Shown: one piece after another, positions 1 through 12,300 of the stretch
Layout: every line of letters starts with the position of its first letter
Numbering within the stretch: the first letter of the stretch is position 1
Assembly: GCA_023053545.1 (NCBI GenBank)
Contig: JAKZAN010000007.1
Location: 6,076,001 to 6,140,000, forward strand
Direction: 5' to 3'
DNA: 64,000 bases
Origin: Lepidurus packardi
Lineage: Eukaryota > Arthropoda > Branchiopoda > Notostraca > Triopsidae
Translations under genes and position numbers: made by a program
The notes under the pieces: model-generated
The model's input: the letters and a program-made list of their open reading frames with translations, nothing else
Database searches by the model: none
What the model was told of the DNA's origin: nothing

Positions 1-3000
1 TAAGATAGTACCGCATTTATTATTGTTTTGTGGCTGTATTGATTAGTCCAAGTAAGATAAAATATCGATTGGGATTGCTGGTGCTGTCTTGTGCAGTACA
101 GTTGACCCTTGTATCGGTTTAGCAGTTAACCTAGACGTAAACAAATGCAGTGCAAATCCAATGAAACAATAATTGATTACCAATAAAAATAACTGAAAAT
201 AGTAATTGATTAGCAATGAAATAATAATTGATTAGTTAATAGTAATTTATTCTTGAAATAATGTACTTTAATTTCATTTAGGCGTTGGGTTTTCGTCATA
301 TCAGTATACTAATATAATACTGCAGTACTATAGTAATGTATTTTCGATTACGTTTATGAATAACTAATAAAAGGGCCGAGTTTTTAGTCGCGAGCCTATA
401 GACTGAAGAGAAAAGCCGCTTTTAGGAATACCAAACATCCTTTGTCGGCAGTACTGGATTCACATGTTAACAGATTAATGGCTTTCAGGTTTTGATGCGC
501 AAATTTTATGCACTGCAATAATACAAGCGAAGTAGGTATAAAATACTCGTTGGTGTATAAGAAAAAAGACTTTGATCTGTTTGTTTTTTTATACTCTCTG
601 CGTTTGGTTTCTACATAAATTAGCTTATGGCTCGTGCCACATTCTGTAACAAATATAGTAATATTTTTGGGTTTCCGTGGAAGCTTTATATGTTGTACGT
701 ATAAAACTTCCAAAGTCTCAGAATTGGCCATGTGACAGCGCAGGAAGATTATCTGCATATTGTGCAAACTATAACAAAATAAACCCACGCAAAAAGGTAA
801 CCCAGAACGGGTCTGGAGTAAAAGAGTAAAATGATCCATAATTTTATTAACTGCCAGTTGTGTTCACCCCAGAAGGCTCTAAAAGCCAATTAGGAAGCCA
901 AAGAAGTTGGATGGTTTCACACGTTTTGAAAAGTCTTTCTACTTTGCTCTCGCTGTGTTTTCAGTAACACTCAAAAACAACCCTGAACAGCTCAGGAGTG
1001 TTAAACCAAAAAGTTATCATGACCATCAACACTTTCTTTTGGCTGTCATTGGAGGAAACTTGATATTGAAATCGTTTTTCTAGGAAACAAAAACTTTTGC
1101 ATTACGTCTTTCGAGAACGCTGAATATATATCACTTCTTTGCGTTCTTTCTTTCCCTCTTCCGTTTCCACTGTGCTTTTCAGTATGGGACTTTTCAATCA
1201 GCAGCACGCAATACTGCAATCACGTTTTTATTGAATGAATCTTGTAGTTGCGCACGAAACAAGTATTTTGTTATTATTTTATAGACCAGGACATTGAGCT
1301 CTATTTTGGGCGATCACATTTGGTACCGGTGTACTGGTTTCTTGGCACGTACATTGCAGCGAGAATTTTTGTAGTTAGTATTAAGAAGCTTTTCTACGTT
1401 TCGCAAGTCATTTGAAGCCTTTTTTACGCATTTTGACTTAGTAGGAAATTTGCATGGAATTAGGAATAAAAACAGCAGCTGTCGTCTGATGGTGGCTCTA
1501 ACTTTACCAGTTGCTTTTCTAAAAGGAAACGCGTTTCGGACTGCTATTAAGATTAGCAGTTTCGCTGAATTTACGTTTTTTTATGTTGGTCAGACGTCAA
1601 TAGTTGCACGAGCAAGGATTCATTACTACGTGATACAGATTTGCATAATATGAAGCGGGAAACTTCTTCGCAAAAAAAGATGGCAACATCCTTTGTCTGC
1701 CTTTCGCATTTATATTATTTTTGTGGCTTCAAGCCTTTAGTTTCTGTGGCAAAGTTTTTTAGACTTTGTAAAACTAGCTATAACAAGTGGCAGCTTTTGT
1801 GTAAAAGAACAGTAGTGTATTCTGACTTCCTTATTGGGGCTGTTTTAGCGTATATTTAGTCACAAGTTGCCTGTTTTTGCGTCTTAAAGAGTGTGCATTG
1901 GGAAGGATAGCAGGCGGTATATTGAGATTCAATGCATGCTGTAAACAAATGTGTAAAAGTACTCCTTGACCTTTGGCGTAAATCGTGTCTGAACTTTCAC
2001 CGAGCGAGGCCCTGGAGTATCGAGTATGTTCTAGCAAAGAGGATTTTCTTCGGACGTCATAAGAGATGGCAAGAACACTGCCAGAAGAAGCTCGGAGATT
2101 TGCCAAAGTAAATAAGGTTAGGAAGCCACCAAGTTTGGCCAAATGCTCCCGCTTAACTTGTCTACGCATATATATGTCATCCAGTATGTCCAGGATACAC
2201 AAATAACCGCTTACGTACTCGGTAACCATGTCGAGCTTGACGAATGTATAAAAACCACACGTGGACTTTGTAACACTAATTGTAATAGCGGCATCAAGGA
2301 AGTTGTAAGCTTCTGTTTCGCACAATGTTTTTATGTAAGTATTTAAAGACTGCGTTTTATGGATCGGTTTCGAGCAATAAAATACGTTAGATTACCCAAA
2401 AGGCCTTATGTAACAAGCTACGTGTCTCGCGGTTATTTTTAGTTTTATGGCCAGGTGGCATGATATGTTTTGTTGCTCCCAGTCCTGAAGGTATTGTATA
2501 GCGCTTTTCGTCAAGAGCGTGAGAACGTGCAATTCAATCTTGCACGCCGTATTTTACCGGTTGAAGTAATACTTTTCCCCCATATAATTTTTTTTTCGAA
2601 AATAAGATTCATAGACATTCTTCAAGTTGGGTTGTTTTAATTTATAAGGGCTTAATTATGTCTCCTAGGTGGTTTAGGATAAAATACCTTGGCTCAGATC
2701 ATCAGGTCAATTTATTTCATGCCCCACTATTTTAAGAAATTTACGGGATAATATGGGATTTCGTTCCTAATGCTAAAACGGCTGAGAGCAGAACTCTGGA
2801 AATCTTCGGAACTGTTTGTGTATTAAAGTGTGTAGAGGGATTCCAACCGTGTATAAATATAGGCCAGTCCTTGCTTGTCTGAGTGTGTTTTAAATAAGTT
2901 ATTTCTGTCCGGCATTAACAAGCGCTCATCTTCGCTTTCTTCCTCCTTTTCTTCCACGCCCCTACTTACTTAGCCTTTTCACATCGTATTGTTTTGTAGG

Positions 3001-4640
3001 CAGGGGAGACAGGCAGGGTGCATAATGCATCAAATTTGTAAATCTTTAAAATTCCTTTTTCAAATTTTATTCAGCCCCTTTGTTACCTTTTTACCCCGAG
3101 ACTGCCTTCACAAGTGTAGCATTTTAGTAAACATGAGCACCCCCTTAGGTCTACAAGAATTTTTTTTTAATGTCTTGTTAGAGTGCATTGATTTTTCTAT
3201 TCGTTGCCCGTTAAGTTGAAGTTCACTCTAGTTGGCTTTTTGGATTGTGAGCATTCTAGGACCGAAGCCGATTTTTTTATTTTTTTATTTAAATGTAGAA
3301 GGCTGGTTCCAAAACGTATCTCTTATCTTCCCGTGCATCCCAATCGCTAGAATACCGTCTGAGAATGTGTAAGGGCTTTTTCCTTGGAAAAAAAGCTGTT
3401 TCAGGTGATATGCAGGATTCAGTTTACAGAAGATTTACGGTTCTTAGCTTTGTGTGTCTAGTGTACATGTCTGCTGTTGTTCTTAATATATGTTTGGGTT
3501 AGGGTCTTAAGGGATTGAGGACATTTTTGTTGAGCTAACACATTACGAAATCTACACGCGCGTGATTTCTCATTACGCTAATTAGTCCATACAAAATTAT
3601 GTAGACAGTCCATCCCGTGCTCCTTTCTTGTGCATTGGGTTTAACGTACGGGAGATGATTATTGGGATGCTCCAAGACATAAATCCGTTATAGCTGTATG
3701 TTACTGTGATATACCTCGATTACCTTATTGGGAATATAAATGTATTTCGAAAAATGCATTTGTATATAAACGTATATATAGATGTATATATAAATAAAAA
3801 TAAAAATGTAAATGAAATATAAATATAAAATGTAAGTATACATATAATATAATTGTGTATATAAATGTATTTGTTTTACTAAACGAAGGTTGCATTTCAT
3901 AGTACAACTGCAAATGGGTTTGTCTTTAAGAAGAAGGCGTTGAAAGAAGAGAGAAAAAAATAGTTTAGAGAGGCCGTATACTTGACGAGTTTAAATGTAA
4001 CATTTATGACCGCCTTTTACCTGCTAAGTTGGATTATAGTCTCATTTTTTCACAGTCGTAACATATGTAAGCTTTTCCGATTTGAGATTTTTTTTAATAC
4101 CTTCTTGGATTACGGTAAGAGTTTCATGAAAAATCCGAATGTAAAGAAGAGAAATGAGGTAAGTTCTTTCCGTTCCTTTATGCAAAGCCTTCTCGGCTAT
4201 TTTTCAATCCTTTAGACGTCTTTCTTGTGGAACACACTTCGGGTATAAAATGTGGTATACAATTACTTAATATAGTCCAATTAATGTAACTTTTCCTATG
4301 CATATAATGTAAAAGAAAATGCTTTTTTAATACCTAGTGAATTATTCTAGTTTTTACGAAAAGTAATCCGGAAGCTAAGTCATTTAAGGTAAATCTTATT
4401 AATAATAAAAAAAATTATTAATTATGTGCCAAACCAATTAGGTTTCAGTATTTTTTATTTATTTTTTTAACAAAAACGTTTGCAAAGCTTTCGAATTATT
4501 TTGTGTTTTATTATCTTTCAAAGGTTGACATGATGGGCCTTCCATTTTATTGTTTTGTTCACCAAGAAGACCACAATGTAGTAAAAAGGCAGCTTACGGG
4601 GCATAGTCAAGGTAAATTCAAGTTCATGGAATGGTAAACA
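1..4640. other. Upstream region, no gene recognised
   Basis: AT-rich DNA in which I recognise no protein family on either strand. The bHLH and most of the PAS-A domain of the Met gene that begins at 4673 should lie upstream, but I could not find a basic helix-loop-helix signature here, so those exons are either diverged or beyond the left edge. The longest open frames (minus 396-839 and 1831-2325) have no domain-like pattern and no convincing splice context. A fragment around 4125-4150 reads NPNVKKRNE before a GTAAGT donor and faintly resembles the start of a bHLH basic region, but no partner exon follows. Confidence 0.5.
3737..3871. repeat. AT-rich low-complexity tract
   Basis: Imperfect repetition of TATA, AAATAAAA and ATATAAAT words over about 135 bp, with AAATGTATTT near both ends. 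It produces two overlapping tyrosine/isoleucine-rich open frames on the minus strand that are composition artefacts, not genes. Confidence 0.8.
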
Positions 4641-4672
4641 AAGATCATTCAGCTTACTGATGCGAGTTATAG

Positions 4673-6949
4673 GGTTTGGAGCTCGAGGTGGACGTGGCGG
4701 CAGATGCAGCATGGAAATTCGTATGGCGGGAAGAAGTATGGGTAGGGGCGAGCCCGTAAACTACGAACGGATTCATATAACAGGGAAATTTCGACCGCCT
4801 GCGTCGAACCGAAAGACAATGTCGGGTTCCTCAGCTGATGCGGAGTCCATGGGTAGTAGCAGTGCGTTCTCAACTGATACATTACTAGGTAAAAATGTCA
4901 AAAACCTATTATTGATGATATTAATAAGACGGATAAATGTAACCTCTATGGTATGCACCGTTTCCTTAACGTGATTTGTGTAAAAGGTTACGACTCCTTA
5001 AAGTGCATTTGTACTTGCAGATACTGAATTGGACCATACCAAACTTGCTTGTGCTTCAGTATCACATAGCCGGCCTGCACCTACTGAGACTTTATTGGTT
5101 GCTGTTGGTCGGTTAGTTCCGCACAAACTGCCAAAGGCTTCACTAACCATCTTGGAGTCCATGCGAGATGAATATATTACCAGACACCTCCTGGATGGAA
5201 CAATAACTCAGACCGACCACAGGTTTAACTTTTGCCACGAATGAGAAGAAACTTACGCTTAAGTTTTATTTCATGCCTGCTACAGGATTTCCATCGTTGC
5301 AGGGTATTTTCCCGAAGAAGTGGTTGGAAAGCAAGCGTTATCCTACATTTTTACAGAAGAACTCCCTTTCAGTGTGGCTGCCCAACGAATAAGTAAAGTT
5401 TAAATACGTGACCGAACGTTTTCAGGTTTAAGGTCTTAATAAACTTACTTTTTAAGTGTTGACCAATCCAGAAAAGGAAGGATTTGTGACCTACCGACTC
5501 GTTACGCGACCCGGAAAGCTTATCTATTTGAGATCTCGGGGCTTCGTGGAAATAGATCAAGTCACCCAGCAAGTTATTAGCTTTGTCTGTGTCAACAGTC
5601 AAATCGAGTACTATTTCATATTATACTTGAAAATTAAGTTTACTTTCATATTTTACTTTCATTTTACTTTACTTATTTTACCTAAAATAATAAAGAAATA
5701 AAAAAGAGAGCTTTTGGTCAAATCGAGTAATATTTCGTATTTAACTTTCACCTTGAAAAAAGAAAGGAATTTTGGGGCAGCTTTTTGATCATGAAAGAAA
5801 CTTTGCCTTAAAACTTGACACAACTTTTTGTATATTCCAGCGAAGAACAAGGCGCAAAAGAAGTGCAACAGATCAAAGAGATGATTTTAAGCCTGAACCT
5901 GAGCGTACCGGAGGTTAACCCCCTTGCCGTAAGCATACTTGCCCATTCCTTAACATTCACAAACTTGCTTGCTTGGAAAACTTTTCTTTTGAAGCTCGTG
6001 TCACCTTTTATAGAACGAAATGAACCATTCTTCGCCTCTGCCCGTGCTATCCCCTGCGCAGCACCATCAGCCGTCTTGTTCTTCTTCTTCGAAAGGCCAT
6101 GGATACACCGTTTCAGAATCCCAAAATGGCAACAACTCACCAGCATTTGATTCGATATCAACTGTGCCCGAGCCCCTACTTACGCCTGTCTCATTGCCCG
6201 AGACAAACGTAGTCTCCACTTATGTACACAGGGCTTCTATGACGGGGGGTAATATTTACACCAGTGATGCCCACTGCGTCTTACAATCGAGCCAAATGAG
6301 CAACTTACCAACAGCAAGCTACCCTTCATCGTTTGCTTTCAATCAGCAGCCATCCGAACCAGATATCAGGGTTTCCAGGGACAGCCATTCATCCGACAGT
6401 AATGACAGCTTTTGCTCCGAATGTGCGGACTGTATGCGATGTACTAGTGCCTGTACAGAAGCCAAAAAAGAAGAACCTGTAAACAGTGCACTCAACGCAA
6501 TGACGTCGGTATACGGAGATTTGGCTTCGCCTATACCCTTGACTCGATCCGCCAACTCTTCCTTATCCCAAGCGAATGTCTTTGGTGCCCTGGTGACCAG
6601 GTCGGGGGATCCCGAGTCCGATTCGAAGAAATTGCCATCAATTTTAGATTATGGCAGCTTAGTAAGTGGCTCAAGACCGGGACCAATCTATGGGTGTGCC
6701 AAGCGGAAAAAATACTTACCGTATGTGGACATACGGTCTTTGCCAGATCATTGCGAAAATGGCGACAGTTGGTTAGCATCGTCGCCAACGAAAAGTTCCA
6801 GCAGCGAAGACGTTTTTCTGCACACCCTCGTTTCTCAACGCCAAAGATTTGTTTATCAGAGCAATTCAAAAACGGTAAAAAATTTAACATCTGGCCGCAA
6901 TCTAAATGATTTACTGTCAGTAGCGAGCGCCCTTTTTGACAATCATTAA
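4673..6949 (+). CDS. Met: Methoprene-tolerant (bHLH-PAS juvenile hormone receptor), 3' portion
   Basis: Ligand-binding bHLH-PAS transcription factor. In insects Met binds juvenile hormone, in crustaceans methyl farnesoate, and partners with Taiman/SRC to activate Kr-h1. Exons: 4673-4888 (first acceptor uncertain; 4652 also possible), 5021-5222, 5286-5392, 5457-5607, 5841-5928, 6014-6949; phases agree throughout. Exon 1 is the end of PAS-A (RGEPVNYERIHITGKFRPP). Exons 2-5 carry PAS-B: EYITRHLLDGTI, DHRISIVAGYFPEEVVG, YRLVTRPGKLIYLRSRGF, then QVISFVCVN followed by an acidic EEQ helix, the order and motifs of Met/Gce. The last exon is a Ser/Pro-rich, low-complexity tail of about 310 residues ending NLNDLLSVASALF, which contains an LxxLL-type motif. 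The bHLH is not in the visible exons, so the model is 5'-partial. ARNT and BMAL fit the PAS-B less well. Confidence 0.85.
5597..5759 (+). repeat. Short duplication inside a Met intron, copying a splice donor
   Basis: GTCAAATCGAGTACTATTTC spans the exon/donor junction at 5599-5618, and a near-identical GTCAAATCGAGTAATATTTC recurs at 5718-5737 inside the same intron, about 119 bp downstream. Both are followed by similar T-rich ACTTT words. The second copy has a potential GTAATA donor but no open exon before it. Confidence 0.65.
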
Positions 6950-9304
6950 GCTAGAAGACAGGAACGAAAAAGCTTTTTTGGGAAGATTTTGCATCTGTAG
7001 TTTACAAGTAATTTTCTACACGGGTCCAGTGAATGGGTTAGCTGTTTCTACTTTCTTCAGTTGCTTTCAGAACTTTTAATTTGAGATTAGAATGATGTTG
7101 CGGATGTTATTAAGGCCACGGTGTCATGAGAATGCAGCAACTTTAAAGAAAAAAAAACTTGAAACAAAAATTTTAAAGAAATTTTATCATATAATTGACA
7201 AATTATAAAAAATATCATAATAAAAACGTCTTGGCAGGCTGCGTCAAAAAGGTTTAGAAATATGGTTTACTTAACAGTTCCATAATTTAAATAAGTTATG
7301 AGCATTTTAAACTGACATAAGGACCATCTTTTAACAAAAACTATCAACTACTTGCAGTATAACGTGGCCTGAAGGGCGTTCCCTACACAGTACCACTCGG
7401 TAACTTAGTTGCCTGTGTGTTTGGTGATAACTAATACTAATTTGTGTTGAAATCTTCTTTTCAGAAACTTTGATGAATGGAAGATTGGACAATGCCTAAC
7501 CGGTGATCAGGTGGATGTGCATATATCACCTGTGCTCAATTGTGACCTGCCCACAAAAGTTATATACGCCTGTTACTGTACGACGTTTTTTTTCAAGAAA
7601 ACGACCAAGCGTGTGATTTTTCATAGGAATGGCCACGGAACGGTTAATATAAACCAGCCGCAACCTTTAAGTATACTACCAGTGTGATGTTACCAATACT
7701 GTTATTGTGGCGTTGATAGATTTTGCACCGGTGCGGTTCGTAGAAAGCAAATCGAAGAGTTGTGTTGCACTTACAAGTCAATCAGACGAGTGTGCTTTGA
7801 CAAGTCGTAGAGTTGGTGTTATTATTGGGTTAGTTTTTAACGCCTAACTAATGTTAAAGTAAAGCAGACAAAACGAAAACGTTACCATTACGCTTCGAGA
7901 ATCCCGTAGATTTACCATGAGTTGTAGCGTTAAATTGATCTCCGTTGGCTGAATAATTTTCTGTAGTAACGAGTAAGACAGATATGCGTCAATGCGGCTA
8001 TTCATCCGGAATTCATTCCATTCCAGTGTCATCTTTATGGTCCCAGATTCAGTTCTGGGAAATGGTAATTGTTGCTGGTTGCAATAATTCAAGTAAACAT
8101 TAACTAGGCGACCGCTACTCAACAACAGTGAGTCACGCGACTAGGCCTTTTCATGGCTTATATTTTTGCTGTTTTCCTTAAGAAGAAATTAAACAACAGG
8201 GTACAATATTTACAAACAATGAAACCTACTTTTGGATAAAAAAAACCTACCGATGTTGAACTCTTACGTTAACAGATAATTAAACTTCATATGGTGTCAT
8301 AGACGATATACGTATTGTAAAAACACGTGATGTTTCTCCCATGTGTGCCAGCCGAATTTTTTAATGTGACTTCAGAATTAATACTCCTGTCATAGAGTTT
8401 TACTGGCCGTAAGAGCTTATTCTCGCTTAAGGTTATTCAGTTTACATTTAGTCTCCCAAAACTCGGAATCTGAAAACATTTTTTGGTACCTGCCGTTTCC
8501 GTTGTGTTCAATCCAATCCCGTGTTATCCCGTGTATTGAATATTAATCACCCATCTTCCCCATTCCTTCCCTATATCCTCCAATAGCATGAAGCAAAGAA
8601 ACGAGTCAAGCAAGTTGGATTATTATTCACTGTTAAGAAAACAACCGATGTCACCTGAATCAAAAAGACGTCCATGTTGCTCAAAAGATACCTCCAAATT
8701 AGCATTCTCGAACCAATTCCTGTAAACTAACTTTGTGAAAAAATTGAGTTTGTTTTTGGATAAAGTTCAGTTTGAAGCTAATCCTTGTGGAAACGGACAC
8801 GATTAAAGAGTGTAGAAGAAGTTCCATAGTCTTGGTTTCATAGGCCTGTACAAAATTTCAACGCAACTTATTCTTTTGTAAAAAGTGGTGAAGGAGTTAC
8901 AGTCGTGGACGTTTTATTTCTCTGTATCCGTTGCTACGCCCGGTACCTGTTTCTGTTCCCGTTCTATATGGTTTCTCACATATCGTGTATGTTCCGTCTT
9001 GTCTTGTCCCGTTTCAAACCCCGCTATCTTTCGAGGCATTGGAAGAACACAGACCGTTGCTTATAAGATTGTTTCGAAGGTTCGGAATTATTATTTTATT
9101 CATCTGACATCAGATCTTAAATATTATGTTACAGGTGTACCCGCTTGGAAAGATCTGGTCTGCTGTATTGCGTTCTCAGTAAGCCCAGCTATCTAGCTAG
9201 CCCGTATTCATCAGGTGTATTCATATATGTTCAAAAAATATTGGCACTGGGAAATATTTCAACCGGCACGGCATGAAAATTTGGAGCATTAATTGGTTTC
9301 AAAA
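6950..9304. other. Convergent intergenic region between Met and the bursicon receptor
   Basis: Contains the 3' UTRs of two converging genes and one copy of the palindromic element described at 7114-7369. No other coding exon is recognised. An AATAAA at 7219-7224 could serve as the Met polyadenylation signal, but it lies inside the element, so this is tentative. The open frames in 7844-8125 and 8885-9196 show no family features. Confidence 0.5.
7114..7369. mobile_element. MITE-like palindromic element, family A, internally deleted copy
   Basis: Begins GGCCACGGTGTCATGAGAAT and ends TACTTGCAGTATAACGTGGCC, so its ends are inverted copies. Interior words (CATGAGAATGCAGCAAC, TTGGCAGGCTGCGTCAAAA, CCATCTTTTAACAAAAACTA) match the fuller copy at 17968-18280. 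Relative to that copy, the left arm has lost the segment between CACGGTGT and CATGAG. No coding capacity. Non-autonomous DNA transposon remnant is the best explanation; target duplications were not resolved. Confidence 0.7.
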
Positions 9305-12300
9305 TTACGGTGATGTTAAAAACATGACATTTCCTTTGTCAAGATAAGGAGTTGAAGAAGAAATGGCTAACCGTAGCGGCTCCAGTGTAGGTTTGATCGA
9401 ACTACCCGTTGTTCTGCCAGATTTCTCCGCTAGGGCTAAAGTACTGTCACTCTTGGACACGATACGATTCCTTGACATGGGATTCGATTCCGGGCTGGTT
9501 TTCCCCAACTCGCTGGAAGCCACAGGACTTGTAGAACCGGTAGGCTGCAAGGAATTTTCCGATCGGTATTTCCTAATTTTAGTGACAGTAGCAGCACTCA
9601 GATCTGGCGGTAGCAAATTATGGAAAAGAGTAAGGGCAGGGGTTGCCGCAGCGATTAACGTTGTTAGCTGATCGTGGAGTGCGGGTAGACCGAGACCGTC
9701 TTCGGGTTCGGTTCCGCCGTCTGGGTTCATGCTGACACTGCGGGAAGAGATCGTACTAAGTTTCCGTGGAATGAAGCCTGCCAACCCTAGCCTGTTTGGA
9801 TTGCTCGAAATGTGGGCCTTGGGCTTTATTCTTTTATTTGGTTCCAACACGTGTCCGTCGTGGTCACTGTTGTCTGAGTAAGGCTTGTCGTATTCATCGA
9901 AAGAGCTTTCGAAAACTCCCTGCAACTTTTTGACTTGGCGGTGAATGGGACAGCCATGGGCACCGTGGTCGTGCAAATCCGGACGCGATAACGGATCAAA
10001 CGACACGATTTTGCCCATGGAGGTCAAGGGCTGGGAGTATTCGTCTTGATGTACTGCTAGTTGCCTCGTTAAACGCGGTTTGGGACGGCTGGCGGGTCCG
10101 ACGAGATCGACCGTTACTGCGGGTAACGCGTTGTCAGCATTCATGACAATCGCGGTCGCGGCGGGTACGACGGTACGTTGGACGTTGCCCGATGTCCCCA
10201 GAAAGGACTGCTGTCGAATGATGCCAGCGGCTAAGGGTGAGGTAGGATGAAGTCGGGCGGCTGCGTGACGAGGAGTTTTGTCACGAAAACTGCCAAATCG
10301 TGTGGGTACTTCGGTCGAGTCCAGGTCGAGGATCCCATTTTTGGGAACCTTGCTAACCGACGTCAGTGCTCGCTGCAGGTCTCGACTGTCACGGCGACCG
10401 ACCAATTTAACGCCCGACGACCCACCGTCGCTTGACACGGATGACCGGGAGGTTCGCCAAGCTGAATTGCCCGCACTGGTGGAAGCGGTGAGGGCGGACG
10501 TGGACGAGTCGTTGCGGGAATTGGACAAGTTCGAGTCGGAGGAAGGTTTGCGGGTGACGATCCACGTGTTCCGCTGATGCGTACTCTTATTGTTGCCGTC
10601 GCCTTTGCGGCCGTTACCCGTGAAACGCAAAGGTAACCCACAGGTAAAGGCCTTGACAGACCCCGAGCGAGAGGAACTAAAGTTGTCGCTCGACACCGAT
10701 TCCGCGCGTCGCTTGCGCGGCTGTCTTTTGGGTGTCATTTCGCCCACCTGATAAGCACAGTCGTGCGAGGTTTCTAAATCACCCTCGCGTCCCCGCCTAG
10801 TCCAGCGTGCCACTAAATCGTGCCAAGTGGGTATGCCCCAGCGCTTGGTCCTCTTGTTGGGCTTATCCAAAAGTCTCGAACTGCATTGACAAGAACTGCC
10901 GTCCCGCGAGGAATTCCTGTCGCCCACACTATTGGTGTTGACTGGGGTTTGCCGGTTGCTGAAGTTGGAGCTGTGGCGACAACGGCCGATACCCCGGGTA
11001 ACGCGGGACTCTTCAATAGCCTTACAGATCATCACGCAGTCTTTTTTGAATTGCTTGGTTAAGATGGCGTAGAGGAACGGATTGCAGCACGAGTTGAGGG
11101 GCAAAATGAAAACTGTGAACACTTTAGCTTCCTCTAGAGACACGAGATGCAATCCGAAGGCTGCCGTTAAGGAAAAAAAGGCAATGGGTGCCCAACATAA
11201 GAAATCCGTAAAAACGAGTAGCGCCATACGTTTGGCGATACGAGAATCGTTGGAATTCCACGCTTGAGAGCCTCGGATGGCGCAGTACATCTTCAAGTAG
11301 CAGCCCATGAGCGTCAAGAATGACACGCCGTTGATGACCATGAGGAAAACTACGTAACCGAGGCTGACGCTTTTCTCGACTTCAAAAGGCAGACAGACTG
11401 CGAATTTGCGGTAATCCGAAACGCCCACCAAAGGTAGGACGGCCATGACTAAGGCAAAAGCCCAGCCAATGGACATGATGTATGCGGCGTGACGCAGAGA
11501 CAAACGTTTGTTGAGATGCATGGCGTGAGTAATGGCATAATTTCGCTCCATGGTGATTACGGCCAAAGTGTAAACGGAAAGCTCCGAGCTCATCACGCCC
11601 AGAAAGCCGGCCACTTGACAGCCCGTAGATAATTGCCAGGGAATAGCATACATCCGGAATTCGCCCAAAGTGGACGCGTCGACTACGGCCAGAAATCCTA
11701 TATAAAGCCAGAGCAAACGATAACACACGCCAAAATTGTTACTCGTAACAGTCGCCAAGACTATTCCCAGCGTCACAAAAATTTCCACCGCAAGCAGATC
11801 ACGGCATATTAAAAATAAAGGTACTTGAAGATTTATGCCTTAGTGTATATGACTATAAATAAGTTTGTTTTGTATAGTGCAAAACTTAGTGGGAAAGTCG
11901 AGATTCGAATTAACGCGACAGAAACAATATCCTGCTCCAAGCGATTCTCTTCTTGTGTACCTAAATAAAGGCCCATGAAAAAGTCCGCCATGGCAAGGTT
12001 GCAAACCAAAAACCGAGGTACATCCATCTTGGAACGGGCAAATACGAGCACGAATACCACCGCGCCATTTCCCAGCAAGGCCATTAGGAACACCAGCCAC
12101 GCCCCGCAGCGTAAGGCCCACCAGTCGAACAAATCTTGACAGGGCATGAACGGTCCTGGATAGAGAGGATTTAATGCAATTAGTCCAGTAATTGCTTTTC
12201 CTCTTGGAAATAAAATTATTTAATTTGATATTGATTGTCATTCGTTGAAAGTTTTAATCTTCGTCTTTTTTATGCGTTTGAATGCGTTAACGCGGGTATA

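Noticed and set aside
396..839. 147-codon open frame on the minus strand
   Set aside because: No family resemblance and low-complexity composition in AT-rich DNA.
1831..2325. 164-codon open frame on the minus strand
   Set aside because: Long for this base composition, but no domain, signal peptide, biased codon use or splice partner. About the length expected once by chance in a window of this size.
4125..4150. Possible Met bHLH exon ending NPNVKKRNE before GTAAGT
   Set aside because: No acceptor-defined exon and no following exon encoding the helix-loop-helix before 4673.
10247..11267. Several plus-strand frames opposite the bursicon receptor tail
   Set aside because: Shadows of a GC-rich coding exon.
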